Of a stretch of 64,000 nucleotides of DNA, positions 45,310 to 57,199 are shown one piece after another (position 1 is the first letter of the stretch; each line of letters opens with the position of its first letter). The position numbers and the translations under genes were made by a program. The stretch is taken from the NCBI GenBank assembly GCA_949361645.1, contig OX442415.1, positions 5,248,148-5,312,147 of the forward strand. Reading direction: 5' to 3'. The DNA comes from Spongilla lacustris. Taxonomy: Eukaryota; Porifera; Demospongiae; Spongillida; Spongillidae. The notes under the pieces are model-generated. The model saw nothing but the letters and a program-made list of their open reading frames with translations, had not been told where the DNA came from and ran no database searches.

Positions 45310-46250
45310 CATGGGTGCTTCTTAAATTGTTGTGTTATGAGGGTGCCTTTGGGTGTGGGGAGGGTCGTGGTATGAACATGTGGACCCACAAAAATATGTG
45401 TGCATGCTATAGAATTTGTAAGGTGGTTGTGTACATTTACTGTTGTGCTGTTGTTGGGATGTTGGTGACTCCTTGGAAACAGCTCCATCTTTACAACTTT
45501 GTAGTTTCCCACCATCTGCCATATCCTTTTTGGTGTATTGTGTTGGCTCCTTGCCAATGATACAAGGTGTAGTTCAACATTGAATCTGAAACCAACTAAA
45601 TTGCTTCAAATTCTGAACGTACATGTACAGGCCTTATCGTAACCTCCCTCCCCCCACAACCCTCCTGTTTTGGCCCTTTTTTGTACCACATGTACATGCA
45701 CCACACATCATAATAAAGAGAATGACCCACTCAAAGCTGAGCTGAGGTATGATGGGATCTTGGGAGGAAGGAAAAGAAGGGGAGTATATTACATCAAAAG
45801 TAACTGGTTTTTCATTGCTGTAGCAACTTTGGGGAAGTATGGCCTTTCTGAAAATGCCACTAAATACTACTGTACATCACTTGTCCTTTTTAGTCTTCTG
45901 TGTTGGTTGTGATGTGATAATGAGGTTGTTACAGCATGTAGCAAAGCTGTAAGGGTTCCTATTGCTTTTCATTATCCAGTTGTTCGTATTCTAAAGTTCC
46001 CTAAATTGGAGAGATACACATGTATCTTGTCGCCCATGTGGTACTGAAGGACCTTTTCCTTGTTGTTAAGGTACCTTGCAGGAGTCTTGAGGATACTGTT
46101 CCAACATCAAAGAATTCTCCACCTCCTTACAAGGTCATATGTACATGTACATGTACACTTGCAGACACCATCTGTACAAGTGAAAGTCATAAAAATCGTA
46201 CATGGTCCCATTGTATGAAAGTACCTCCCTCCCTCTCTCCCTCCCTCCCT
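45310..46250. other. Intergenic stretch, no firm gene
   Basis: Short plus-strand frames only (for example 45670-45912). A CTCC-rich run lies at 46222-46275. Confidence 0.4.
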
Positions 46251-46826
46251 CCCTTCCTCTCTTCCCTCCCTCAAGATCCTGTTGTGCCCTACAGTCTGGT
46301 GTGTTTTGCATGTGTGGAGCAGGGGAGGAAGTGCACAATAAAGCCATGGCAATTCCTACGTGGGGTGGGTCTGGGGACTGGGGCACATGTACATGTATAT
46401 ACACATGTAGGTGTGGCCTGATGCTGCATGAACACAAAGTGTTGTCCAGAGGATGGGAGAGAGAAGGCTACAGTTAGTACTATGTTTGGTGTGCTGCCTT
46501 AATCTGACATTGATGGGCATATATCTGCTATGATGTGAACTCATACCATTTAGTGTAAACATTTATCGGACAATTGCTGTATTGTTGCAGTTGTTGTTAT
46601 TGTAAGTACTTCAAACAGAACATTACTTCTTTGACTGGCTGGTATTGGGAGATTGTGGTGTTGTAACTGGCCGGCATTATAAGTTTACGTGTGACTTCAC
46701 TTTCTCATACTGACCCACAAGGGTCAGGCCATATGATAAGAAGTAGTTTTGTATGACACCATTCATAAAAGGCACCCCTCGATTGGCCCATATAGTGTTC
46801 CCATTTACTTGAAACTGTTGGTCTTC

Positions 46827-47026
46827 NNNNNNNNNNNNNNNNNNNNNNNNNNNNNNNNNNNNNNNNNNNNNNNNNNNNNNNNNNNNNNNNNNNNNNNNNN
46901 NNNNNNNNNNNNNNNNNNNNNNNNNNNNNNNNNNNNNNNNNNNNNNNNNNNNNNNNNNNNNNNNNNNNNNNNNNNNNNNNNNNNNNNNNNNNNNNNNNNN
47001 NNNNNNNNNNNNNNNNNNNNNNNNNN
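46827..47026. other. Assembly gap, 200 N
   Basis: A run of exactly 200 N, a conventional placeholder. Flanking frames that appear to cross it are meaningless. Confidence 1.
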
Positions 47027-47316
47027 TGGTGTGACCCCTGGACCCTGGACCAAGCCCCTCCCCTTGGCACCAGCACACAGCTGCTCTTCACAATCCTCAG
47101 GGTGGTGATCCCTACAGCATAGTGACCTTTACCATATATGGTGTTAATCACAAGGCTGCTTTGTCACTTGTCTGTAGTTGGATTTTGTGTTATGTGTGTA
47201 TGGCTTTCTCTATCATCACTGACCTGCCACACACTCCGCTTGCAAGACTGCAACTTACCAACCATGCACCAGACAACATGCACTCATTACAAAGCTTCCA
47301 ATACATGCCACCTGCA

Positions 47317-47384
47317 CACCTACACACCTACACACCTACACACCTACACACCTACACACCTACACACCTACACACCTACACACC
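47317..47384. repeat. (CACCTACA)n 8-bp microsatellite
   Basis: About eight tandem copies of CACACCTA read as one 8-bp unit. Confidence 0.95.
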
Positions 47385-47634
47385 ATGTACATGTACTGTG
47401 TACACAATACATGTACACTCTCCTCCCCAGGCTAATTAAAATAATCACTATGGAGCTGCAGAACTCTTGTAATGGTGCATGGGAGGAGTTTGGATATGAA
47501 AGCAGTCACATCACTCAACACACGAGCTCTATACACTGTCATTGAGCAGGAGAACTAGCTGCATGGGGAGGGGAGGGGGGGTGGGGGGGGACATGGGCAG
47601 AAGGTAGACCCCCTCTGCATGTACTCCGGTAGAG

Positions 47635-47660
47635 TGGAGGGGGGGGGGGGGGGGGGGCAT
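47635..47660 (+). repeat. Poly(G) tract
   Basis: A G-run of about twenty within a longer G-rich stretch from 47568. Confidence 0.85.
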
Positions 47661-48719
47661 AGATAGTGGTGGAAGTGTATGTTTATGGTTCCTCCCACCT
47701 TATTCCAACCCACTGTCAGTCTTCTACATAGTGCTGGCTTTGTCTCTCATGGCAACATGTGTGCAACTCTTACACTCCACCTCTAGTAGAAGTACCACAT
47801 ATTGACCTGTGTGTATTGTGATTGACACTTAGTATGTGGATTTGACACTTTGATAACGTCATTGTTCGCGAGTCCCACAAGTGGATAACGCGGGAATTGA
47901 TTATGAAGTCAACAGTCCGCCCATTTGTATTACTGGTAAGTAGTCAGTCATTACTCCCCTAGTTAGGCCCTGTCTCTCTCTCTATCTCTCTCACAAACAC
48001 ACATACACACACGCACGCACGCATGCCATGCATAGACACACCCACATGCCCACACACGTACACACAAAACATAGCGACCAATAGACCTACCAATGGCGGG
48101 TGCAGGAAGGATTGCTGACTGTCCCATTCCTTCTCCCCTATGTAAGGTACGATTCTCTGCGTCCTATTCCCGACTTGTCTATTGTCCTATAAACATACAG
48201 GTGTACACATCCTCCTGTTTACTCCCTCAAGCTCCTTTCTCCCTCTGCAGACTCTCTTGAACAGTACAAAGGGCATACAAAATCCCTTTCCCTCCCTCCC
48301 TCATCTACCCTCCCCTATAATCATCTTCCCCTCCCCTCACCCATTATCCCCCTCATGCATCTCAAGATCTACCATCCCCTCTGCTTTCTCTTCTTCGATC
48401 CCTCTTTCCCTCCTTCATATTTAATCATAATCATGTTTACAGTTCTTTCAATCCTTACTGGTACAGTGTGTATAAGGAAGTGCTGTCTCCCAGAGTGTCT
48501 CCACCACCAGTAGTTCTGCTAACTTCCTCACAATTGTATAGCAAAATGAACAACGAATGTCAGAGCTGTACATACCCATGCAGTGGCTATTCAGGCAAGA
48601 GGCATGCTTCTGGGGTTACTTCAGTTCATAGTGATTGTGTGTGTGTTTGTTTTTTGTATGTGTATGTTGTGCAGGTGGATGTGTGTGATGTGGAGTGCTG
48701 CCCGTCAATGAGCAGGGTA

Positions 48720-48925
48720 TTACCCTCCTTAGAGTGCTGGTCTGTGTGGGTGGGGTGTCAATATTACCCTCCATAGAGTGCTGGTCTGTGAGGGTGGGGT
48801 GTCAGTATTACCCTCCTTAGAGTGCTGGTCTGTGAGGGTGGGGTGTCAATATTACCCTCCATAGAGTGCTGGTCTGTGAGGGTGGGGTGTCAGTATTACC
48901 CTCTTTAGAGTGCTGGTCTATCCAG
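48720..48925. repeat. 44-bp minisatellite
   Basis: About four and a half units of TTACCCTCCTTAGAGTGCTG and GTCTGTGAGGGTGGGGTGTC plus four bases, spaced at exactly 44. Confidence 0.9.
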
Positions 48926-48944
48926 GCCATATACATGTACCCTC

Positions 48945-49170
48945 AACACCAGTGCTGCCTCAATCAGTGTGTATGTAAAGACAGTCAACAACCCTCATGG
49001 GGTGACACTTACACTTGTAAGCCGTTGGGAGGCACATGCAGAGTGCATGGGAATAGTTGGGAGAGGGGTGAGATTTGTAGTGTTTCAGGGGATAAGGGAG
49101 TTGTCAGGAATGCAGGGTGGGAAGGAGGGGTTGATTTAATATTTTTCATATATGTGTGTGTTCATGTGTG
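48945..49170 (+). repeat. Local copy of the 50.8-kb block
   Basis: CAACACCAGTGCTGCCTCAA and CAGTCAACAACCCTCATGGG recur at 50793-50850, and GGATAAGGGAGTTGTCAGGA recurs at 51207. The locus therefore contains internal duplications. Confidence 0.85.
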
Positions 49171-49970
49171 TTTTAGTGATGAATTTGCATGTACTCGTAC
49201 ATGTGTAAAGCACATTGTACAATGTGTGCTTTGGGCATGCTGACAGTGTTAGGTGTAGTACAACATCTACATGTATATGTAAGTTAACATCAAGTTATCT
49301 TTCCCAAATCACTAACCCTGCAGAATGGACTTACCTGTATTTTGACTCCATTCTCTCTTCCCTGCTTAGGCTTAGGCACTATCGGATGCCGCGGCACGGC
49401 AGCCTAATGGAGGGTCCGTATCCGAATGATCCGAATAGGATATTAATTGCAGGCAATTATGGTTTCACGTGGTAGATCTATAGAAGCATGTGGTATACAT
49501 GTAGCCCAAAGGTGGTTTAGACTGATTATTGCTGATAAGCAACAATAACAGTTGAATAACCAGCTGTTAACCCTCAAAAGTAAACAAAAATCATACCAGC
49601 TAAACCTACATTAATCCCTCAATTCCCCAATGAGCACTTTCAGGGCTACAAGCTCTGTGTAGATGTGTTCTATATGTGCTGTCCTAGCAAGTTGTCCTAG
49701 CAAGTTAATTAACCACAAAAAGGACCAGGTTACAGCCTACAAAACATCACAAAATGATTTGTGACGTGATTGTGATTGAATAAAATTGTTAAAAAAACTG
49801 TATTAAGTATCCGAATGTTGATCCGAATAGCTATCAAAAATTATCCTCCGCGGATATCCGAATGGTGGGGCAAAAATAGCCTTTAGCGCTCAACCCTATC
49901 CCTGCTCTTCCTTCCTATTTAATCTTTCTAAATTATTTGTTTTTCCCACTAAAGCTCTCTCTTCATTCTC

Positions 49971-50295
49971 TCCTTCCCCCTCTACCTCTCCTCCTCCCCC
50001 TCTCCCTCTCCTCCCTACCTCCCCCTCCTCCCTTCCTACCCCTCCTCCCTCCCTCCCCCTCCTCCCTCCCTTCCCCCTCCTCCCTCCCTTCCCCCTCCTC
50101 CCTCCCTCCCCCTCATCCCTCCTCCTCCCTCCCTCCCCCTCCTCCCTCCCTCCCCCTCCTCCCTCCCTCCTCCTCCTCCCTCCCTCCCCCTCCTCCCTCC
50201 CTCCCCCTCCTCCCTCCCTCCCCCTCCTCCTTCCCTCCCCCTCCTCCCTCCCTCCCCCTCCTCCCTCCCTCCCCCTCCTCCCTCCCTCCTCAATA
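49971..50295 (-). repeat. 325-bp homopyrimidine tract
   Basis: CTCCTCCCTCCCTCCCCC-type repeats, so the minus strand is homopurine. It is compositionally like the 39421-41105 satellite but with a different unit. Confidence 0.95.
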
Positions 50296-50465
50296 TCCCC
50301 CTTTTCTTCTTTCTTTTCCTTCAGCCTGTCAAGGAAGCTACATATGTAGCTGATCTGTGGGCAAATGTCACACATATATTCCATCTTTGTGTGCATGTTC
50401 ACCAGTGGCCATAGCTATATCATATCCATGTGTCATACTGTTCCCATAGACTTCTCTCTCTGTGA

Positions 50466-50547
50466 TTGGAAGGTTCTGAACCAAGTTCACCTTGGGGTTG
50501 TGCAAGAGGCTGGGATATTTGGTGAGGTGCGCATTAACTGGAAATAA
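50466..50547 (+). pseudogene. Calx-beta-like fragment
   Basis: A plus-strand frame reads VHLGVVQEAGIFGEVRINW and then stops. Gly-x-Phe-Gly-x-Val-x-[VI]-x-Trp is the common core of Calx-beta repeats in ADGRV1-type adhesion GPCRs. The stop directly after it and lack of flanking splice sites suggest decay. The match is short, so the assignment is tentative. Confidence 0.3.
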
Positions 50548-50672
50548 AATCAATTCTTCTGGAGAGGTAAGGACTACTGTAGTATATGCACTTACATGTA
50601 CAACCATCCACACAGCTGGTGTAGTCAGATTACAACATCAATTAATACTCACACATACGCACGTGTGGGTGT

Positions 50673-50705
<33 letters not shown>

Positions 50706-50789
50706 CACATGCACATGCACACACACATTGAAGGATTGCTGACCACAGCAGTGCAACTATAGCCATCCATGCCGTACGCTAGACCACCC

Positions 50790-50912
50790 TCAACACCAGT
50801 GCTGCCTCCATCAGTGTGTATGTAAAGGCAGTCAACAACCCTCATGGGGTGGTCCAGTTTGCACAGGGGACAGTCCGTACTGTACACGCCATTTCTTCAC
50901 AAGACACTTACA
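50790..50912 (+). pseudogene. Second Calx-beta-like fragment
   Basis: After TAG at about 50781, which could be the end of an acceptor, the frame reads TLNTSAASISVYVKAVNNPH then GVVQFAQGTVRTV and stops. Asn-Pro-His-Gly-x-x-x-Phe is the typical linker entering a Calx-beta repeat in ADGRV1-like proteins. A diverged copy at 48945 lacks the second half. Confidence 0.3.
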
Positions 50913-51299
50913 TGTAACACCAGTCAAGTAAGTCATTGGGTGGGTGCATGGGAATAGTTGGGAGGGGGGGGGGGGGGAGAGAGGAGATTTGTAGTGTTTA
51001 AGGTTATAAGGGAGTTGATAAAGTTACTACATACATGTAAATATATGTAACTATCACTATTAAATGACCTTTGACCTGGTGTCACATGAAGCACCTTACT
51101 CCCAATGGTGGCACATACATGTACATGTATTGGCAAAGATCAAAACGATGATTCATATTGCCCAAGGGGGTAAAGAGGAGCTAGATATGTACGTAGTGTT
51201 TCAGGGGATAAGGGAGTTGTCAGGAAAGCAGGGTGGGAAGGAGGGGTTGATTTAATATATGTGTGTGTTCATGTGTGTTTTGGTGCATGTACTCGTACA

Positions 51300-51880
51300 T
51301 CTACATGTACATGTAAGTTATCTTTTCCAAATCATTCAAATTCTGAACGTACATGTATCAGATGTACATTAAATACCAACAAAACATATTGTTTTTAGAA
51401 CCCTAACCATGTCCCTTCTGCCCATATGGAGAAATGGCCCATACATAGGCGGTCATCATGCTTTTATTTTCAAATTGAATTTTAAACACATTTATTATTT
51501 ACTATAAATCGGTCTGATTGTGAATCTGTGTTTTATATAATTATGACATGAACCATTCGTGTAGTAAAATCAAGACAAAAAATTAATTTCTACCGCGCAT
51601 AATTTATTCATAAACAATATGTCATAACGTAATACCTTGCGTCATCTGGGATTAAGTTACAGTTATTGGGTACGTTGCAACTAGTTAACTGTTAATTGCA
51701 GATGAATTATTAAAGATTATACAAAATCGTAGCTTTGGAGATGTGGAGGCAGCAATAAACGGAATGCCCTGCAATCAGCATGATTTCAACTTCTGAGATT
51801 CAGGTGTTTTGGTGAGTATACTGTGTGAATTTAGTATGTGCAGAACAGGCATATATTCGATGCAGTGAAGGGGGAGGAGA
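51300..51880. other. Intergenic stretch, no gene recognised
   Basis: AT-rich DNA before the 20-bp satellite. Confidence 0.45.
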
Positions 51881-51889
51881 TATGGCCTT

Positions 51890-52795
51890 CTCCCTATACT
51901 AGTACTGTATGGAATTCTCCCTGTACTGTTGGCCTTCTCCCGGACCGTTAATTGCCCGTCTCCTTATACTGTTGGTCTTCTCGCTATACTGTTGGCCTTC
52001 TCCCTATACTGTTGGCTTTCACCCTATACTATTGGCCTGCTCCCTATATAGTTGGCCTGCTCCCTATACAGTTGGCCTTCTCCCTATACATTGGCCTTCT
52101 CCCTATACATTGGCCTTCTCCCTATACTGTTAGCCTTCTCCCTATATACTGTTGGCCTTCTCCCTATACTGTTGGCCTTCTCCCTATACTGTTGGGTATA
52201 CTGTTGGCCTTCTTCCTATGCTGGTGGCCTTCTCTTTATAATAAGCTACGCTTATACTGTTGGTCTTCTCCCTATACTGTTGGCCTTCTCCCTATACTGT
52301 TGGCCTTCTTCCTATGCTGGTGGCCTTCTCTTTATAATAAGCTACGCTTATACTGTTGGTCTTCTCCCTATACTGTTGGCCTTCTCCCTATACAGTTGGC
52401 CTTCTCCCTATACTGTTGGCCTTCTCCCTATACTGTTGGCCTTCTCCCTATACTGTTGGTCTTCTCCCTATACTGTTGGCCTTCTCCCTATACAGTTGGC
52501 CTTCTCCCTATACTGTTGGCCTTCTCCCTATACTGTTGGCCTTCTCCCTATACTGTTGGCCTTCTCCCTATACAGTTGGCCTTCTCCCTATACTGTTGGC
52601 TTGTCCTTATACTGTTGACCCTTCTCCCTATATGGTTGACCTTATCCCTGTACAGTTGGCCGTCTCCCTATGCTGTTGGCTTTCTCCCTATACTGTTGAC
52701 TTTCTACCTACATGTGTACTGTCGGCCTTATCCCTATACTATTTCCTATACAGTTGGCCTTCTCCCTATACTATTGGCTTTCTCCCTATATGAAC
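51890..52795. repeat. 20-bp satellite, CTGTTGGCCTTCTCCCTATA
   Basis: About forty-five units with few changes. An interspersed block containing TATAATAAGCTACGCTTATA occurs twice, about 95 bases apart. The unit has no stop in any plus-strand frame, so open frames up to 329 codons appear in all three. They encode a Trp/Pro/Tyr/Leu repeat of 20 residues and have no exon signals. Confidence 0.97.
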
Positions 52796-53159
52796 CACTG
52801 AGCATTGTCCATTTGTGTAGCATCTCTGTCCCTTTGTTTACCATGTGTATAGCTGACCTGTGGAACACACACACCACACACGTGCATGGACACTTCCAGC
52901 AAGTCACGCATGCTCAGTTACAGTGTGGACACTCAATGTAGTAGCTCTACTGGTGGCGATGCACATATTCACAAGTGTCTCCATCATGTGCACACTACAC
53001 ACGCTGATGTAGAGCTGTGTATTGTGTGCTTCAAACATGGGCACACACACCAATGATGTCCACACATATACCTGTACACAGTAGTACTTACGTGTACATC
53101 CATATACATCAGATATAAATAATAATAATTTGGACACAAACACACACATGCATGTACAT

Positions 53160-53160
<1 letters not shown>

Positions 53161-53254
<94 letters not shown>
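53161..53254. repeat. (CA)n microsatellite
   Basis: About 47 uninterrupted CA units, ending directly at a possible splice acceptor. Confidence 0.97.
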
Positions 53255-53255
<1 letters not shown>

Positions 53256-53256
<1 letters not shown>

Positions 53257-53366
53257 TTGCTGTACAACCACAACAAGACACAACAATCTACCAGGAGAGA
53301 GCTACCACACTACTGGAGGAGCAGAGGATCAATGAAGACCTACTAACTGCAGTACTACAAACCAAA
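53256..53366 (+). CDS. Possible internal exon, unknown protein
   Basis: Between CACACAG and AAA|GTATGT lie 37 whole codons without a stop, encoding a charged, helix-prone segment with TIYQERATTLLEEQRINEDL. It would be phase 0 on both sides. The strong donor and coding-like composition support an exon, perhaps of the same decayed locus. The (CA)n run would act as an unusual polypyrimidine-poor acceptor region. Confidence 0.4.
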
Positions 53367-53369
53367 GTA

Positions 53370-54365
53370 TGTACTGGTCTGGCTACTTCCCCATTCCTTT
53401 GAACACAGTGACGACAGATAACAGGTGTGTGAATGGCTGTTTGGGGGCTATTGTGATGGTGGTTACATGCACTAGAGTACGCATGGTATTTTTGGACATG
53501 CTAATTTTTGTTTGCATGCATTGGTGTTGAGAACACTTCCTCACTCCCCTGGAGGGGTGTTGGTGGTGTCATTGGATCACCTCTCCAAATCCCCCAGAAG
53601 GGGGGAGGTGTCCTTTGTACACATACAATGCATCACTTGGGTGACGGCTCCATCAGAAGTCTTTGAACATGCATGTTAAAGTACTTCTGTTTAAGGGCCT
53701 GGAGAGGTACATTAACTTGTACATGTACTCTTTGTTACATGTACTATTGTCTATCTTTATAGACACCATCTACTGTTACGTAATCCTGTACCTAGTATAT
53801 GTACCCAGGACTAATTTCAAAAATGGTCTCATCTGGTGGCTACCAGATACAGGTATAAACCCTAACCCTGACTACCTACACAAAAGTTCAGGTAAATTTA
53901 ATATTACTACATTTGCATATGAGGCTGTGCTTTAAAAGGCTACCATGCGCTATATTCATTTGAGTTGCACGCAACATGTTACCTACGTGTGGTCACCTTA
54001 ACCCTTCTATACATGTATGTAGCCAAGTCATCATATGCCCTTCATGCAACTTTTTTGGCTGTAGGTTACTACATGTACATGCAGTGGTACTTCAAAGATA
54101 CATGTAGGTAGTAATTTTAGTGGTTACCTAAGTTTTGCAAAGCAACCACATCCATTGTGTGGACAAGGAAACCACAAGCCAGCCCTAAGCTAGCTACTGG
54201 CCTAACAAGGGATAATGGTTCTGGGGCTATGCTAAAGCTTCATACATGTAGGTTGGCCCATGCCCATTTAGTGTTATCACAAATAGAATAACCTTATGGG
54301 CCCACTTCGTACATACATGTATGGACACACCTCCCTTGACAACTTACATGTACATGTACATGTTA
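53370..54365. other. Stretch with no firm gene
   Basis: A plus-strand frame at 53745-53935 contains a hydrophobic segment (IYCYVILYLVYVP), but no flanking signals allow a call. Confidence 0.35.
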
Positions 54366-54369
54366 TATA

Positions 54370-54517
54370 CTATACTGTTGGTCAGTTGGCCTTCTCCCTA
54401 TACAGTTGGCCTTCTCCCTATACTGTTGGCCTTCTCCCTATACTGTTGGCCTTCTCCCTATACTGTTGGCCTTCTCCCTATACTGTTGGCCTTCTCCCTA
54501 TACTGTTGGCCTTCCCT
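54370..54517. repeat. Second locus of the 20-bp satellite
   Basis: Seven units of CTGTTGGCCTTCTCCCTATA, 1.6 kb from the main array. Confidence 0.96.
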
Positions 54518-54929
54518 AAAGGTTTTCATTCTTAGTATGCACGGCATTACATGTAGTATCTTGCTCTCATTACTGTCAACAGTAAGGCTCTCAACTGTAG
54601 TACTCCAAGCCTAGCTGGCAACAAGTAGACAGGCAATAGAATAACCCTGGGGCTCACCAAAAATGTACATACACGTATGGACACAAGTAGTAGTGCTGCA
54701 CATCTGTTAACATACTATGAACTTCCAGGACACAGCTATTCCCTAGGACAACCAGCAAAACCAGGCCTAGGGGTTGTATTTGCACAAAGATGCATGGCAT
54801 TGTGCATGATGTATGTACAGACCTAGACCTTTTATCAGCAGTCTGTCCACACAACAAAATTCATGACATTGGGCCCCCTTTGTTACTTTGTACAAACATC
54901 GAAATAAGATAGGACCAGCAGGTGTTTAT

Positions 54930-54931
<2 letters not shown>

Positions 54932-55024
<93 letters not shown>

Positions 55025-55037
55025 ACACACACACGTG

Positions 55038-55099
<62 letters not shown>
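54932..55099. repeat. (CA)n microsatellite with interruptions
   Basis: About 165 bases of CA broken by CC, GTG and CG steps. Confidence 0.97.
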
Positions 55100-55100
<1 letters not shown>

Positions 55101-55102
55101 CA

Positions 55103-55303
55103 GCTGAACGTGGGGGAGGAGGAGGCAGGAATAGGCAACATCTGCCAGTATCACTTACGGTTTCCAGTCATGCATTTGCTACAGATGTTACATGTACAAG
55201 AAGCACACCATTACATGCATGTACTTCCTATAACACCAGGGATTTACCGCACCTACCCCCTGGTGTACACGTGGCATGTCACTTGCTGTTCTGTCAATTA
55301 ATC
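55103..55303 (+). other. Open frame directly after (CA)n, possible exon
   Basis: After CACACATCAG the frame reads LNVGEEEAGIGNICQYHLRF and continues to TAA at about 55301. A GT at about 55158 could be a donor. As at 53256, a (CA)n run leads into a possible acceptor. The product is not recognised. Confidence 0.25.
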
Positions 55304-55309
55304 CAGGGT

Positions 55310-56300
55310 TCACAAACATGCCATTTTACTGTACATATGAAGGGAAGACTTCCTACAATAATACTGCAGCAATGGAAGTAGAACATCATAACACAAACTT
55401 TCATGAATCCCTCAATTGTATTTAGCCAGTCAGACACTCAATGTTTTGGCATATACAAACTGCCACCACAACCTGTACAAAAAACAAACAAATAATACTT
55501 TCTCTTTTCCTCCTCCCTTCAATTTCCTTACCTCCCCTTCCATCTCCCTCCCTCCTCATCCCGTCAATTTTCCTACCTCCCCCTCCCTCCCATCACTCTC
55601 GCTCCTCCTCTAGTCCTCTCTCCTTTCCTCCCCTTATCCCCATTCACGCCGCTGGCCCCGGCTCTCATCTTATAGCGCATGTCAAATGAAGTACTATCCG
55701 GCTGAAAGGATCGTGTGTGAAAGGGAAAAGGTAAGCTAGCTGGGTTTGTTTAAAAAAATAATAATAATAATACCATGCTTTCCAGAATGGAAGAATAGTT
55801 TATCTAGTGTTGTAAACTGAGTTGTTTTAAGAAGACACTTATATTGGGTTGAAGAAAAGGACATAAGTTAACCTGTTCTCTTCTACAGTATGCAATATGT
55901 GTGTTCAGGTGTATTCTAGTAATCACTAGCGTTTTTATTTCAGGGAGTTCAAGTGTCAGCTTAAATTGATTTTTCACATACAACGCTCACTAGCTGCAGG
56001 AACAATCAGAAGGAACAGTGCATGTGCATGGATGTCACTATGGATGTAATGTAGCGTTACTGTTGTGTTAATTTAACTGCAGGTGTCACAACAAAGCACT
56101 GTTGTACATGTACATGTGATCATGTTTCAAAAGATTCAACCACATGCAATGGCGTCCTAGGCTGGTTTGTTTCTCAGACACTCGATACCTCAGGATGCAC
56201 TTGGATAGCTCACAACATCAACAAACATTCATTCATTATACTGAATCATACACGTATCACATACACACACGTGATCCTATATATCTCTAATCACTGAATG
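55310..56300. other. Intergenic stretch, no gene recognised
   Basis: A C/T-rich run lies at 55500-55640. No exon is supportable. Confidence 0.45.
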
Positions 56301-56309
56301 TTTCCAGAC

Positions 56310-56430
56310 ATCACAGTTCCTCCCCATTTCACACTGGTGACAGACCACTATCCCTTGTTGTCCATTCTCAACCCTGAAAAGGGATTACCAGCAGTGACAG
56401 CAGCACGGTTGCATTGGTATATGCGGTAGG
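56310..56430 (+). pseudogene. Ty3/gypsy RNase H remnant
   Basis: FTLVTDHYPLLSILNPEKG followed by LPAVTAARL matches the conserved block of gypsy-type RNase H (usually TDHKPL...IL, AARLQRW). Here the Lys after His is Tyr and the frame stops at 56430. No flanking reverse transcriptase or integrase was found. It may belong with the gag remnant 0.8 kb away, although that is on the other strand. Confidence 0.7.
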
Positions 56431-56734
56431 CTAGCCCTGTCTTGATATCAGGTACAAGAGTACCACTCAGCACACAAATGCTGATGCACTTTCACGTTTC
56501 CCAATGGTGGCCGACATGCAGATGGCATAAATGGACGAGGAGGAAGGAGGGACATTCCCAACTACTAACCCTCCTGGTCGAGGTGGCAGAATTAGGAAGA
56601 ACAACAACAATTAAGGGACCTGGTGTTAGCAAGGGTGTTTCAGCCTATTCAGGAGGGATGGCGACCCAAAACTACAGAAGAGGTCCGGTTATAAAGCCAT
56701 GCTTTGAGTAGAGACATGAACTATACATGTACAG

Positions 56735-57180
56735 CAGTACAATCCTGTGAAAGGGTACAGGGAGAGGTATAGGCCTGTACCACTGTTCACGGAGGGGTAC
56801 AGGCCTGCTCAGGGATACAGGCATGTTCAAGGAGGGGTACAGGGATACAAGCCTGGACAGGGGTACAGGCCTGTACTGGCGGGGGGGGGGGGGGGGGGGG
56901 GGTGTACAGGACTGTACAGTGGGTACAGGCTTGTACAGGGGTAAAGGCGTGTACATGCAGGGAGGGGTACAGGGGTACAAGCCTGGACAGGGGTACAGGC
57001 CTGCATGTACTGGGGTGGGTGGGGGGGGGGGGGTTGGGGGTACAGGACTATACAAGGGTACAGGCTTGTACAGGGGTGCAGGCCTGTACAAGGGTAATGG
57101 TGTGTACAGGGAGGGGTAGTGGCCTGTACAGTGGTACAGGCCTATAAAATTGTACAGGCCTGTACAATTTGGGGTACAAC
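56735..57180. repeat. Minisatellite of GGGTACAGGCCTGTACA type with poly(G)
   Basis: Irregular units built from GGGGTACAGG and CCTGTACA, with poly(G) runs at about 56881-56902 and 57007-57031. CCTGTACAGG-like parts are self-complementary. Confidence 0.93.
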
Positions 57181-57199
57181 CAATTGTATTGATACATAT

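Larger units (their letters stand above)
46290..49475 (+). repeat. Module copy A of a duplicated, largely decayed locus
   Basis: Blocks match the region 58950-63600 in the same orientation: 46306-46380 with 58975-59040, 47045-47200 with 62850-63000, 47880-47960 with 59690-59770, 48080-48260 with 63200-63400 and 48480-48690 with 63400-63590. Short conserved frames such as KPWRFLRG/KPWQFLRG, VTFTIYGVNHKAALSLVC and SSSANFLTIV suggest former exons, but splice signals are inconsistent and stops frequent. The order of blocks differs between copies, so rearrangement has occurred. Confidence 0.6.

Noticed and set aside
46677..47151. Frames that cross the N-run
   Set aside because: They translate unknown bases and cannot be real evidence.
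49896..50402. Gly/Glu/Arg-rich frame
   Set aside because: Translation of the CTCC homopyrimidine tract on the minus strand.
51952..52941. 329-codon Trp/Pro/Tyr/Leu repeat frame that looks like a multi-pass membrane protein
   Set aside because: Generated by the 20-bp satellite, open in three frames at once, without supporting exon signals.
54861..55154. Cys-Val and Thr-His repeat proteins
   Set aside because: Translations of (CA)n microsatellites.
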